This document shows, piece after piece, positions 21,740 through 31,817 of a stretch of 64,000 nt of DNA. This DNA is from Branchipolynoe longqiensis (lineage: Eukaryota; Annelida; Polychaeta; Phyllodocida; Polynoidae), in contig CM059192.1 of the NCBI GenBank assembly GCA_030323885.1, positions 2,287,934 through 2,351,933 of the forward strand, in the 5' to 3' direction. The notes under the pieces are model-generated. The model saw only the letters and a program-made list of their open reading frames with translations. It made no database searches and was not told the origin of the DNA. The first letter of the stretch is position 1. Each line of letters starts with the position of its first letter. The position numbers and the translations under genes are program-made.

Positions 21740-22040
21740 GTTGTTGTATACGTCCTAGCAACATCTAAGGTCATATCATAACGGGTCCCCGTCCTGATAA
21801 GACCTTAGATGTTGCTAGGACGTAAAACAACAAACAAATCATAACGGGTACCGACTTGTGACACTGCGTACTCATGGCGACTTAATAGTGCTGTCATACT
21901 GGCAGACCAGACTGCTGGCACCATGACCTGATATCCCAGTCACATTATCCTGATACTGTGCTAACCAGTCCTTGCCCTATCCAATTAATTCTCAGCGCCA
22001 GGCTAAGAAGTGACAAGTATCAATTTGATAAGTCAAAGGC
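21740..22040 (-). mobile_element. SINE family S1, rearranged copy
   Basis: Reverse S1 body (ATCTAAGGTCATATCATAAC, CTGACACT-like words, GCCCTATCCAATTAAT). A 50-base segment at 21786-21838 reads forward (CCTGATAAGACCTTAGATGT), so the tail is partly duplicated in inverted orientation. Confidence 0.7.
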
Positions 22041-22990
22041 AAAAAGTGGAATTTATTGTCACTTTTGTTTTACGAAAGGAATGTGTGTATCACATATATT
22101 TATGTTTACATTGAAATTTACAGAAAAATCTTAACAAGTCATATTTGTGTTAAATGACAGCAAATATAGGATTTCAAATGCACTTTTGAATTTGGTTAAA
22201 AATTTGTAAAGTGACAGTCAAATTATACTCACAAAATATAGCTAAAATTACCTGAGGCAATACAGTCAATGGGTTCAGATACCTAGGCACTGTTATGGTC
22301 ACGATTCGACTGGCGTCACAGTCACATGAATAATAGGAGGGTGGGCTGTGTGTCAATATTGTATCGGGGATATAACAAAGGTGTATGTAATAATACATTA
22401 ATACACATTACGGTGCAATTGTACAGCGCAGTAGGCCTATTAAAGTCGCCAGGTATACCTCAGCCAGATACAAACGAATCCAGCATCAAAAGCTCTCCAA
22501 ACCTACCTTTGCTTAGTTTGTTCAGTTCATGCCACTGAACATATGGGAGGAGAGTTGAGGTCTGTCACTCTGTGATGTACAAATGACATCATAGGTGGGA
22601 TTCCCTCATCACATGACCTAGAGTGGTTCCCCAGACACAGGGGAAGCCATGGCAACCACCAAGATGGCAGCCACAGAAAGCTCTCAATTCAACTTTTAAA
22701 GTCTATTAATCTACATGATTTAATCAAATATTCACACAAATAGTAGCTGGTTATGATAAATAAACATTTGAACTTTATATTTGTCATTTTAGATTGCAAT
22801 TTCTAACATCTTTTTCTCTATATGGTTGTCTAAAAGTGTCAGTGCTGCTGGACTAAATATAACAACAGAAGCAACCAATGTCAGTACTCTCCCCCCACAT
22901 ATGTAGTTGCATAAACTGAAAACTGGCAAACGTATGCTTGGAGAGCATTTGTCGGAGTACGAGTTGTGTCTCAGTGACCTATATCTGGTC
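22041..22990. other. No gene recognised; AT-rich
   Basis: Open frames are short and without domains. The stretch near 22690-22760 (TAATCTACATGATTTAATCA) recurs near 27645, so a diverged repeat is present. Confidence 0.45.
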
Positions 22991-22993
22991 CCT

Positions 22994-23357
22994 TTAAAGT
23001 TGCATAGTCCGACGGTTTGGGGTTTCTGTCATGTTTTGAGATAAATATATTAGGATGATTGTTATAATCCAGCTTACTTTCACTTGACATAGCTGTCGCT
23101 TTAAATGGCTGACTTATTAGATATCTTAAGTGCAAAAAAAGTTAAATTGATTTTGGCAAGCATGTCAAAACTCTGATACCATTATGACCATAGGCTTCTG
23201 CAGTAACATTGTTAGTGGTTGTATTATATGCTGTCCCATATCATTACTTAATGTACCAGGTTGTATCTAGGTTGGATATATAGAACCAAATGTACTATTG
23301 TGTAGGTAGACCTAAGTGTGTTTCTGTTGACAATTTTATCGGACCATGAAACTTTAA
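22994..23357. mobile_element. TTAA-flanked MITE family P, full length
   Basis: Starts TTAAAGTTGCATAGTCCGAC and ends with the inverse, ATCGGACCATGAAACTTTAA. Internal landmarks of family P are present, including TTTTGGCAAGCATGTCAAAA, a near-palindrome. No coding capacity. Confidence 0.85.
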
Positions 23358-23536
23358 ATTCACTCAATATAGTAGTCCAGTGTGTGACAACAAATAGTTA
23401 ATAAGTGCACTGCCACTGGTATCTAAATTAAATATATAACATGTAGAATCAAATCTAAATAATTATCTTCAATTTAATAAATGCATCCTTCCACTGGACG
23501 CAATAATTAACCCTAAATCAATCCCCCCCCCCCCCC

Positions 23537-23770
23537 CCAAAGGAAAGTGTTTTATTTAACGACGCCTCTAGAGCACATTGCTTCTTATCATTGACTATTG
23601 GACATTAACAGAAAGGTTATTCTGACATATTTCTTTGGAGGAAGACTGCTGCCACCACAGAGGCTACTCTTTCCGATAAACAGCAAGGGGTCTTTTATAT
23701 GCACTTTCCCACAGAGAGAGAGCACATACCACATCCTTTGATGAACTAGTTGTGGACCACTGGTTAAATC
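23537..23770 (-). mobile_element. SINE family S2, head-truncated
   Basis: Reverse copy: GTTTTATTTAACGACGCCTC at the left is the 3' end, then TATTCTGACATATTTCTTTG and AGGGGTCTTTTATATGCACT. It stops before the tRNA head. It lies 180 bases downstream of KIF19-like exon 1. Confidence 0.8.
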
Positions 23771-23950
23771 AATTCCAGGTTGGTAAGACATTAAGACATT
23801 TTATATTCACAATTTCTATACATTATTCACAAACATATATGATATACTATTCTGTTGACAAGAGAAATTGTAGGAACAGTGTAACATATAATGCTATATC
23901 AACGAATTAACCCCAATATGAGTATGATTGAATATGCCCTGAATACTCAC

Positions 23951-24010
23951 CACAAGGTTCTGCTCCTCCACCTTATTTTGGTGCTGAGGAGTGCTGGACG
24001 CTGTGGCCAT
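23951..24010 (-). CDS. KIF19: KIF19-like kinesin, first coding exon
   Basis: On the minus strand ATG at 24010 opens 20 codons, MATASSTPQHQNKVEEQNLV, ending at a GTGAGTAT donor. Joined to the exon at 19086 it reads ...EEQNLVVALRTRPLNEEEL, the usual short lead-in to a kinesin motor domain. The start is the first ATG after a stop-containing, GC-rich upstream region and has G at -3 (AGAAGATGG context, +4 G). The short exon is invisible to ORF scans. Identity rests mainly on the second exon. Confidence 0.7.
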
Positions 24011-24450
24011 CTTCTAGAGTTTGATAACAGTCCGTGTATGTGTTAAAGTTTGTCCAGCTTGTTGAGTCAGCTGTCAGCTAGGCCTACGGGGGCCTAGGGG
24101 GCCTGTAAGAGTCGGCCTCTACTGCGTGTTTCCCGGCAGTGTCCAACACAACACCACTCGTCCCGGCTCATTGAGTCGACGTCCCCGGGACCGACGGGGC
24201 CTAGCCCCTTGTCCAGGGAAGAAACACCGCTCGTCTACGGGTATTCCATCGTCAGTTGTAGCCAGATATCGTCCGTTTTTCTGTTTAGAATGTGGTGAAA
24301 CTAAACAAAAAAAGGTGGGAGAGGCTGGGCTCGTCCCGCGGCGCGCTCACATCGTGCTGGTTCCGTTGCCGATGTAAACTTTCTGAATATAGGTCACGGT
24401 CCGGCAATGGGAGTGTATCAATGCGCGCCGGCCCGCCGCCGCGCACTAAT
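24011..24450 (-). promoter_or_regulatory. GC-rich, CpG-dense 5' flank of the KIF19-like gene
   Basis: Base composition changes from AT-rich to GC-rich with many CpG steps (CGGCCCGCCGCCGCGCAC, GTCGACGTCCCCGGGACC) directly upstream of the first coding exon. This is the pattern of a promoter and 5' UTR. No TATA box is evident. The transcription start cannot be placed. Confidence 0.4.
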
Positions 24451-24751
24451 TTCTTTGTGCTTTTATGCAACGGTGGCCGTATGCGATTCTGTTCTGCCTT
24501 CAATATTGATGGGGTGGGAACCTTTACATAGAGGTTACAAATACTCTTGAAATGTCGGGAAATCTTAATTGGTGGTGGGGTATTTATTGTCTGGGTATTG
24601 CGCTGCGGCGCGAAATCCGGCGGTGATTGTGACACTAGTTCTGGTTATCCACGCTAGGGGGTTCCCGAGGTCAACGGTTGCTTTTATTATTATCCGGTAG
24701 ATGGTGCCAATATTGTCTTACCTTGAAAAATATGCTCAGTTTTCTAACTAA

Positions 24752-25416
24752 TGGGGCTGTCACACTACGACGTAACGACGTCAACGTAGAGAGAACGTGA
24801 AGAACGTTGAACTTTTCGGCGTAGTATGCAAATTTGGGCACAAGTTGAACGTGGATGCAGCATAGTGGACGAGAGCGTAACATCGGTGAAGCGTAGTGAT
24901 ACTGTCGTTCAACGAGAGAAGACAACGTCATTACGCTAACGGAACGTTATGAACGTTATTCCATCGCCAGAAGAACGTTACGTGACTTACATACTTCATG
25001 AGACGTTGAACGTACGTTGAATGCACGTTCTCCTGACGTTCTCCTGACGTTCTTCTGACGTTCTCCTGACGTTCTCCTGACGTTCCCATTACGCCCCGTG
25101 GGCATTTGCACTCGGTTTAATGTGGGTCAACGTAGTTGAACGTAGTGAGCAGCGTTGGAATAACGTCCGTTTAACGTCATTGACGTTCACTGAACGTGAA
25201 CAGAACGTACGGCGAACGTAAACCCTTACGTTCGAGCTACGTCAAAAGTTTTGAACATGTCCAAAACCTTGACGTAAGTCAACGTAACACAACGTAATGT
25301 GACGTAACTCGACGTCATTCTAACGTCATTCTGACATCATCATGACGTAACACAACGTAATGACGAAAAATGGCCACGTTAGGCTCACGTTGGCTCGTTA
25401 CGTCGTAGTGTGACAG
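24752..25416. mobile_element. Foldback element, CTGTCACACTACGACG ends, AACGT-rich interior (copy 1)
   Basis: GGGGCTGTCACACTACGACG at the left and CGTCGTAGTGTGACAGGGG at the right are inverse. The interior is dominated by AACGT/ACGTT words in both orientations, with five near-tandem CTCCTGACGTT units at 25028-25085. It is about 85 percent like the copy at 26001. TAAT and TATTAAGC flank it. Confidence 0.85.
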
Positions 25417-25998
25417 GGGTATTAAGCATACTCATAAGCTGCGGGGGAATAAAGCCAATGCAATAAATTAGAGTGAGCAACCTAGTTATAAGTACATATC
25501 AAATACCGTGTGGTCATGAGCTGCACTGACTTTTGTTAAATGAAGTTCACTACATAGTTGATTTGCTACTACTACTTTAGCTTTATCGTCGAAAAACAAA
25601 CTACTCAAAGCATCTGCCGATACCAGTTCTTTCCCTGCTTTATGTATGACCTGTACCTGCAGCAAACCTGCAGATCTCTCTGGCACAAACACATAACACA
25701 GGGTCTTTACCAGTACCAGTTGATAACACCTTTTGAGATGCTTCATTATCAGTATTAATGATAATTAAAAACTCCTCAGGGTTCAACGGACATAACGCTT
25801 TAAGGGCCACTACTAAATTAATTGCCTCTAATTGTGCAATGTGGAATTTATTACTATCAAGGAGAATATAATTCAGAAAAATAGTCTCTACTACTGTAAC
25901 CTCCTCCGGCCAGCAATGAAAAGTCACATTCAATGACCCATCTTTTCTTCGGAAAAGCCCTTAATAAAACTAACCCATTACTCCCTTTTGCGAAACGT
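25417..25998 (-). pseudogene. Retrotransposon RNase H region, frame-shifted
   Basis: Minus-strand frames give FAKGSNGLVLLRAFPKKRW, then a segment with IAQLEAINLVVALKAL and TDNEASQKVLSTGTGKD, and in another frame VIHKAGKELVSADALSSLFF. These are RNase H motifs (the NTDN strand and the C-terminal HK-x-G-x-ADALS block) of an LTR or DIRS-like retrotransposon. At least two frameshifts are needed. It continues the reverse transcriptase at 26673-27180, from which it is separated by a foldback insertion. Confidence 0.7.
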
Positions 25999-26000
25999 AA

Positions 26001-26672
26001 TGGCCCTGTCACACTACGACGTAATGACGTCAACGTAGGGAGAATGTGAAGATCGTTGAACTTCTCGGCGTAGTATGCAAATTTGGGCACAAGTTGAACG
26101 TGGATGCAGCATAGTGGACGAGAGCGTAAGGTCGGTAAAGCGTAGTGATACCATCATTCAATGAGAGAGGACAACGTCATTACGCTCACAGAATGTTATG
26201 AACGTTATTCCATCGCCAGAAGAACGTTACGTGACGTTACATACATCATGAGACGTTGAACGTACGTTGAATGTATGTTCTCCTGACATTTTCCTGATGT
26301 TCTCCTGGCGTTCCCATTATGCCGCGTGGGCATTTCCACCCGGTTTAATGTGGGTCAACATAGTGGAACGTAGTTGAACGTAGTGAGCAGCGTTTGCCTA
26401 ACGTCCGTTTAACGTCATTGACGTTCACTGAACGTGAACAGAACGTATGGCGAACGTAAACCCTTACGTTCGAGCTACCTCGAAACTTTTTAACATGTCC
26501 AAAACCTCGACGTAACTCGACGTAACACGACATAATGTGACGTAGCTCGATGTCAGTCTAACGTCATTATGACGTCATCATAACGTAATCCAACGTACAT
26601 CAACGTAATGACCAAAAATCACCACGTTAGGCTCACATTCGCTTGTTACGTCGTAGTGTGACAGGGGTATAA
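26001..26672. mobile_element. Foldback element copy 2, inserted in the retrotransposon
   Basis: Ends GGCCCTGTCACACTACGACG and CGTCGTAGTGTGACAGGGG. The interior is collinear with copy 1 at 24752. It separates the reverse-transcriptase end (DLIRDIAWF on the minus strand) from the RNase H start (FAKGSNGL), so it inserted after the retrotransposon. Confidence 0.85.
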
Positions 26673-27180
26673 AAACCAAGCTATGTCTCTAATTAAATCC
26701 TGACTAACTACAGCTTTTCCTATAAAAGGAGTACTTCTTAAAACAACTGAATCCTATTCATGAAAGTCCTAGACTGCGTGACACATTTAGAAATACATTG
26801 TAACCTACCCACTAATCTTTTCATATTTTTTCTAGTTACATTACTACCTACTTTCCACTTATTACACTCTGTTAAAATATCTAGATACTTCTCTTTCTGA
26901 ATCCTAACCTCCATTACCCTGGTATCAATTTCATACCCTAGCCATTGCATCGTCTTCGCGGGTGGTGTACATTTCTTGATTGACAAATCTAGGCCTAATA
27001 ATTTAGTTACCTTCATAATTGACTTAAGACCTTCCTCAGCTTTTTCCAATGTGCTTTCTACACCTACAAATTCATCTAAATAATATAAAACAAAAACTAC
27101 TGCCGACGTCATTCTGGCACAAGCGATATTTGACGTCCTACAACCGAAAGTTTGTTTTCTATTTTGGTTGCTTTGGTTGT
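26673..27180 (-). pseudogene. Retrotransposon reverse-transcriptase fragment (LTR/DIRS-like)
   Basis: The minus frame 27112-26738 carries YYLDEFVGVESTLEKAEEGL, a KLLGLDLSIKKCTPP block, MQWLGYEIDT and KRLVGRLQCISKCVTQSR. This is the palm and thumb of a reverse transcriptase of the Ty3/DIRS type. The usual catalytic YxDD reads YLDE here, so the second Asp is replaced by Glu. One frameshift near 26740 leads into LRSTPFIGKAVVSQDLIRD. The gag, protease and integrase or recombinase regions are missing. It is an inactive relic. Confidence 0.75.
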
Positions 27181-27852
27181 TTCCTTTTTTTAAATGTAAG
27201 GATTCGTTAATACATAATCAAGTAGACTTCAACTATTCAGGCCAGTGTGAGTATCACATATCATGTTGGCAATATAGTATGGGGGTGGGGGGTATTTCCA
27301 CCGTGGAATGATAGATGGCAGGAATCAGTAGGATTACAATAACATTCGAAGGGAGTGTGGATGGCTTAGTATTTTGACATAATGTTATTGACAAACCAAG
27401 GAAACTTTTACCCTTCGATAAAATATTCACCCTTGCACAGAGTATAGTTGAATGACAATCCTGACAAAAGCTGCTTTGTTATGAATCAACTGTAAATAAT
27501 AGGTCGAGTTCCAGTATCCAGTGTTCATCTGTATTGAAGTAGAGTTGATGAAATGGAAGCTAGAATGCAAAAGAAAGAAAACGAAAGAAAAAGCTGTCAG
27601 TCACTATTAAATGCTAGCCATTCGACTGCTAAACCACATTAATCTACACGATTTAATCAATTATTCACCTCAAAAGTAGCAGATTACGATAGATAAGTCT
27701 TTGAACAAAATATGTAGCATATTAGTAATCAAAGTCATGTGCTTATTTCTATAACCCAGTCTTCCAACACTTTTTCTAATGGATTGCTTCGGAGTCTTCT
27801 CACAGAGACAGTGCTGCAGGAGTAGCTATTCTATACTTCACTTCTGGGGAGT
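27181..27852. other. No gene recognised; AT-rich
   Basis: Contains a diverged repeat shared with about 22690-22770 (near 27640-27700) and a G run near 27280. No exon signals. Confidence 0.4.
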
Positions 27853-27855
27853 TCA

Positions 27856-28166
27856 TAACCTGTCACACTATGCCGGATTGAGCAAAGGACAGAATTGTCT
27901 ACTCCGGTGGTGATAAGTATCAAAATGTATTAAAATGTGTCAAAGCGTTGCAACATCGGGTCTACGAACGGATATGAAACAGACATGAAACGGCTATGAA
28001 CGGATAGCCAACAGACAAAAGGAAATCAAACCGGACAAGAACCATAGGCGTCAGTCCAGTGGCATTCGTTCCTAGTTTTGTGCATGTTCAAAACTTGTGC
28101 GGACACAAACCAGACATTGTTCGTTTTCTGTCTGTTTCCCCCAATCCGGTGAGGTGTGACAGGGCC
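27856..28166. mobile_element. Foldback element with CCTGTCACACTATGCCGG end
   Basis: CCTGTCACACTATGCCGGAT at the left and ATCCGGTGAGGTGTGACAGGGCC at the right (inverse, trimmed here to the matching core) bound an interior of CGGATATGAAAC and ACGGATAG words. It shares only the CTGTCACAC terminus with the other foldbacks. Confidence 0.65.
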
Positions 28167-29540
28167 TTCACAATGGTTACCGGCTGCAATATAGAAAGGC
28201 ACCGATAAATCGGTCCAATCTTTGGTTGAAGATTAATCTCCTGGTGGGGTGGTTGTAGAAGCTGGGGACATCTTTACAATCTATCAAATGACGAGTCGTT
28301 GGGGCGGCCCCAAATCTCTCCGGTCTATTCTATACTAAGACTATACTACTACATCCGCACCGTTGTCATAGTGTTAAACTTTCCGATATTTGAGATAGGG
28401 GCTAATGAGAACTACTCTATAATAAATTGCAAATGGTCTATATAATGGTAGATGGTATGTAAATCCAAAGGCATATGAGGTATATGTGGAGTTGGTGATC
28501 CATTACTAATTAAAGATAGAAATTGTATATCAATATAGATAGTGAGAGAGGGTCACTTCTTTACCTGAGAGAGGGTCACTTCTTGACTTGTGAGAGAGTA
28601 TTTGGAACTCTCCTCACATACCCCCTCCCCTCCAAGTGTTATTTATGGATCACTACACACCAGAGACATCAGGGCACTGTAGCCAGACCTAACCATGCCT
28701 TGGTTACAAGGATATTGAACCCTCATTGGTGGATAGAAGAATGCCTGTTAGTGATTGGAAGACTTGATCATGTGATCACCACCATCTTGTTTCCTGAAAC
28801 TATATATACAATAAATGAAGGAGTCTCACTCTCCTTCCTTTCACTCTACATCTACTTTCCTTCCTTGCCTTTATTGATTTCCTATTAGCCTATTTACACC
28901 ACTCAAACTGCCAGCCATCGACTTTACAATAGGAAATGGTGTAATCACGCTCACGTGGCGCCCCCTAGCAACTGGAGCGTGAATGATCTGCGCCCCGCAA
29001 AATCAACGAAATATCCAAGAATTGGTGGTTTACATGGTTTACTGACAGACAGATTATTACAGATTAATTGTTTAATAGTTGGGATAATAATGTGAAATTC
29101 AGTGCGTTTGGCAGTCCTGCTTGTATTAATGGTATTTGAACTCCCTCCCCCCTCACCAATCTATCTATATTCTGGGCATGACACTAATACAATCAGCTGG
29201 GAAATACTATAGAGAAATGTAATCTTAAATTCATGAACAAGTGTATTTATTTAACAAGGGATTAACTTATTTACATATTTTTCACTGTAAAGGAAGAACG
29301 AAAAACACTCCTCCGAAACAAATATAGCGTCACGCCATTACCGCCATTTGTTTACAACCAGAAGCGATAACTGTCAACGTTATTAGATGTTGAAGAATTT
29401 ATATATCATACATATATAGAGAGAGAGGGTAGAGAAGGAGAGGGGGGAGAGAGGGGCAATGAAATCTGAATGCATGCAATGTACGGTGGCCTTTACACCG
29501 CCGATTTCTGGTGACAACTGACCGTCAACTAAAGTCTGTG
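28167..29540. other. No gene; possible solo-LTR-like stretch at about 28640-28880
   Basis: A TATATATACAATAAATGAAGG block after a CCAAT-poor 200-base segment looks like an LTR promoter/polyA region, but no TG...CA ends or target duplication could be fixed. A GAGAGAGGGTCACTTCTT word is repeated at 28544-28584. A GA-rich tract lies at 29418-29456. Confidence 0.3.
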
Positions 29541-29546
29541 CAATGG

Positions 29547-29560
29547 GTCGTCATGGAAAC
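29547..29560 (+). promoter_or_regulatory. X-box-like RFX site (distal)
   Basis: GTCGTCATGGAAAC fits the RFX X-box pattern RYYNYYATRRNRAC at every position. It lies 276 bases before the ATG at 29823. X-boxes control ciliary genes in animals; function here is inferred. Confidence 0.5.
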
Positions 29561-29697
29561 ATGCGTTACCAGGCATCAGCTACGATAACCTGACAACGAA
29601 CCGCCGTTGTCATGGACGCGCGTCACTAATTTGTATTTCGCGACGCAACAGCGCGACTCAGTGACGTCAGACAACCGCCGACGTCACGCAAGCCGCC

Positions 29698-29711
29698 GTC
29701 TCCCTGGCAAC
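29698..29711 (+). promoter_or_regulatory. X-box-like RFX site (proximal)
   Basis: GTCTCCCTGGCAAC matches the X-box pattern with one mismatch (CT for AT in the centre) and has a perfect GGCAAC half-site. It lies 112 bases before the ATG at 29823. Confidence 0.45.
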
Positions 29712-29822
29712 GCACAACACCCAACAATGGCGATGATGTAAACATGCCGCCGTCGTGAGTGGAGTTTTGCAAACACGATTTGTTGTCGGCTTCTTGATCG
29801 GACTTGCAGCACCGTCCGGCAC

Positions 29823-30938
29823 ATGGTCCCTGGGGACCCTTGGAACTGCTACGTCATGTCGGACCAGCTGACACCGGACTCAGAGTCTGTAGCATTAGAG
29901 TTGATGCTAAGCTTCGACAGTGACACCACACTGTCAACACCGACACCGAAACCCACAGCCCCGCCATTGTTGATGCAAATTTCGCCGACAGATCAAACAA
30001 TAACTCAAGCACCGAGCACTGGGGCGCCCGACGACGGCGATGACATTGTGAATAGACAGAGGTCACAGCCAACGTTGATAAGCAAGCCCCTTCCTTCCAA
30101 GGACTGGCCGTTTGTGCCAACGGGCGCCTACAAGAAAACCGAATGCGGCAACCTGGCCCGCATAACTAGCGACGAGATGATGGCAACGGCGATCGAGGAC
30201 GGCTTCGCACCAGGAACTAAAGCCGGACAGTTTACTCTGCCAATGAGCCACAAGATGAAACTGGAGAACATCAGAAGGGACGAGATCAAGGCGTTGCAAT
30301 GGCGACACGAGAACAAACCCGCTACAGCGACCCTCTCCAACATGGGGCTGCTGCCGGATAACAATGGAAACCACGGACAGAACACAGCCCGCAGGTCCAT
30401 GTCCTACTCGGTGTCGGTGGGAAGCACTTCTAACGACGATGTTGATTCTCCTGCCATGCGGTCCAAGTCCAACGACAAGGCCGGTGAGAACAGTGGGCGC
30501 AGGTGCCCTGATATTCCGTATTCGGACGAAGACATGCTTTGCGTCGAGAAGGTGAAGCCCCAGTGCCGACTGCAGGGTGACGTGGATGACCTGTGCGGTC
30601 CTGACAGTTTTGGGGATGTTCTTGATGGCGGAGAAGCATCATCTCTGGCCACGGCTGCGCAGGCTGTCAGGGGAGACAGTCGCTGTCGGCAGGTGACACC
30701 TTTCCCGCACTTGATTAACAAGGACGAGTGCTCGATGCGCGCCTTCGAGCGGATCATCAAGTCCAGCAATAACGTGGTGGAACAAATGAAGACGAAGCAG
30801 GAGCTGGAGGAGAAGAAGTACTCGCACGTGAGAACAGCACAGGAGAGGCTGATGGCCAGGAGGAAGATCATCAAGGAAAAGCGGCTGGATAAGTGCGCCG
30901 TGGCTAAATGTGTGCGGGACCCAAAGGAGCATAAACAG
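29823..30938 (+). CDS. Unrecognised 400-residue protein, exon 1
   Basis: An open frame of 372 codons from ATG at 29823 to a CAG/GTAGGC donor at 30938 joins in phase 0 to the exon at 34441. The alternative ATG at residue 12 (GTCATGTCGG) has the better -3 base. The product is hydrophilic with no signal peptide or membrane segment. It has an acidic/Ser-Thr-Pro N-terminus (about 1-90), a middle block with WPFVPTGAYKKTECGNLARI and MATAIEDGFAPGTKAGQFTL, a Ser-rich part, and a basic coiled coil near 320-360 (EQMKTKQELEEKKYSHVRTA, then RLMARRKIIKEKRL). Codon use is GC-rich against AT-rich surroundings. I do not recognise the family. X-box-like sites upstream hint at a ciliary role. Confidence 0.8.
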
Positions 30939-31038
30939 GTAGGCCTAATTAAAAAAGGGTCTGTCCAAAGTTTTCAATATTTTCATGGTCACGCAGAGCG
31001 TATCATATGGGGGAGGGGGGTGTCAGAAAAATATAACT

Positions 31039-31817
31039 TTAAAGTTGCATAGTCCGATGGCTTTGAGTTTTGTCATTTTTCTGAGACTAATATATTAGAT
31101 TGATCATTATTACCTCCTTTGCTTTAGTTTGAAGTAACTTTTATTTTAAATATTAAAATAGCTAACTTTAGGGATATTTGAAGTGCAAACATGTCAAATT
31201 AATTTTGGCAACCATGCCAAAAGTCTAACACCATAGAATTCAGCAGAAACAGGTTCTCGTAAATTGACTCAGTTTTCCCTTCTATGCAGAAACAAATGTT
31301 TAATAAGTTGATCAATATCTAAGTTAGATTTGTAGAATACAATCTAGATAAGTGTTTCTGTTTTGAAAATTTGATGCTTCGTCGGACTTAGATACAAGAT
31401 TCACCCCGTACTGCTGCAGTAGGGGTGCAAACCAACCCTATGTAAAAGCTGTCGAAAAAACGGGTCAATGAAATGAGAGCTTAATTTCACAATGTAAGAA
31501 GCAACAAATTTTCTTTAAATCTGTCTTATTATTAGCACGCTACCTTTGAGTTGAAAAATATAATATAATATCTAGTTTAATAAGATTTAAAAGTGAAATC
31601 GACAGCGTTCAATGGCCACCATCTTGTCTTTTTGCATTCTCTCCCAATTCACCAACTCTGTGCCTATATAAATATCCATTTGATACTGGAGTCAGACATT
31701 CTACTCCCTGTTCCATACTAAAGCTATTTTCGCCCCTATTTAGACTACGTTGTCGTTCACCCATGTACTACAAGTACCGGGTGAATCTTTTATCTACATC
31801 GGACTATGCAGCCTTAA
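31039..31817. mobile_element. TTAA-flanked MITE family P, interrupted
   Basis: TTAAAGTTGCATAGTCCGAT at the left and ATCGGACTATGCAGCCTTAA at the right. Another element occupies 31390-31792 near the right end, where the expected CGTCGGACTTAG terminus is split and partly repeated. It lies in the intron of the 29823 gene. Confidence 0.8.
31390..31792. mobile_element. Nested element with AGATTCACCCCGTACT ends
   Basis: AAGATTCACCCCGTACT at the left and AGTACCGGGTGAATCTT at the right are inverse. It is a reverse-oriented relative of the element at 8325-8606 and carries CAATGGCCACCATCTTG, also seen near 59918. Confidence 0.65.

Noticed and set aside
24285..24635. Minus-strand frame of 116 codons
   Set aside because: Low-complexity, no domain, in the GC-rich 5' flank of the kinesin gene; more likely promoter or UTR.
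28523..28888. Plus-strand frame of 121 codons
   Set aside because: No domain; overlaps an LTR-like stretch with TATA and AATAAA words.
30404..30932. Minus-strand frames of 156 and 97 codons
   Set aside because: Antisense shadows of the GC-rich exon 29823-30938.
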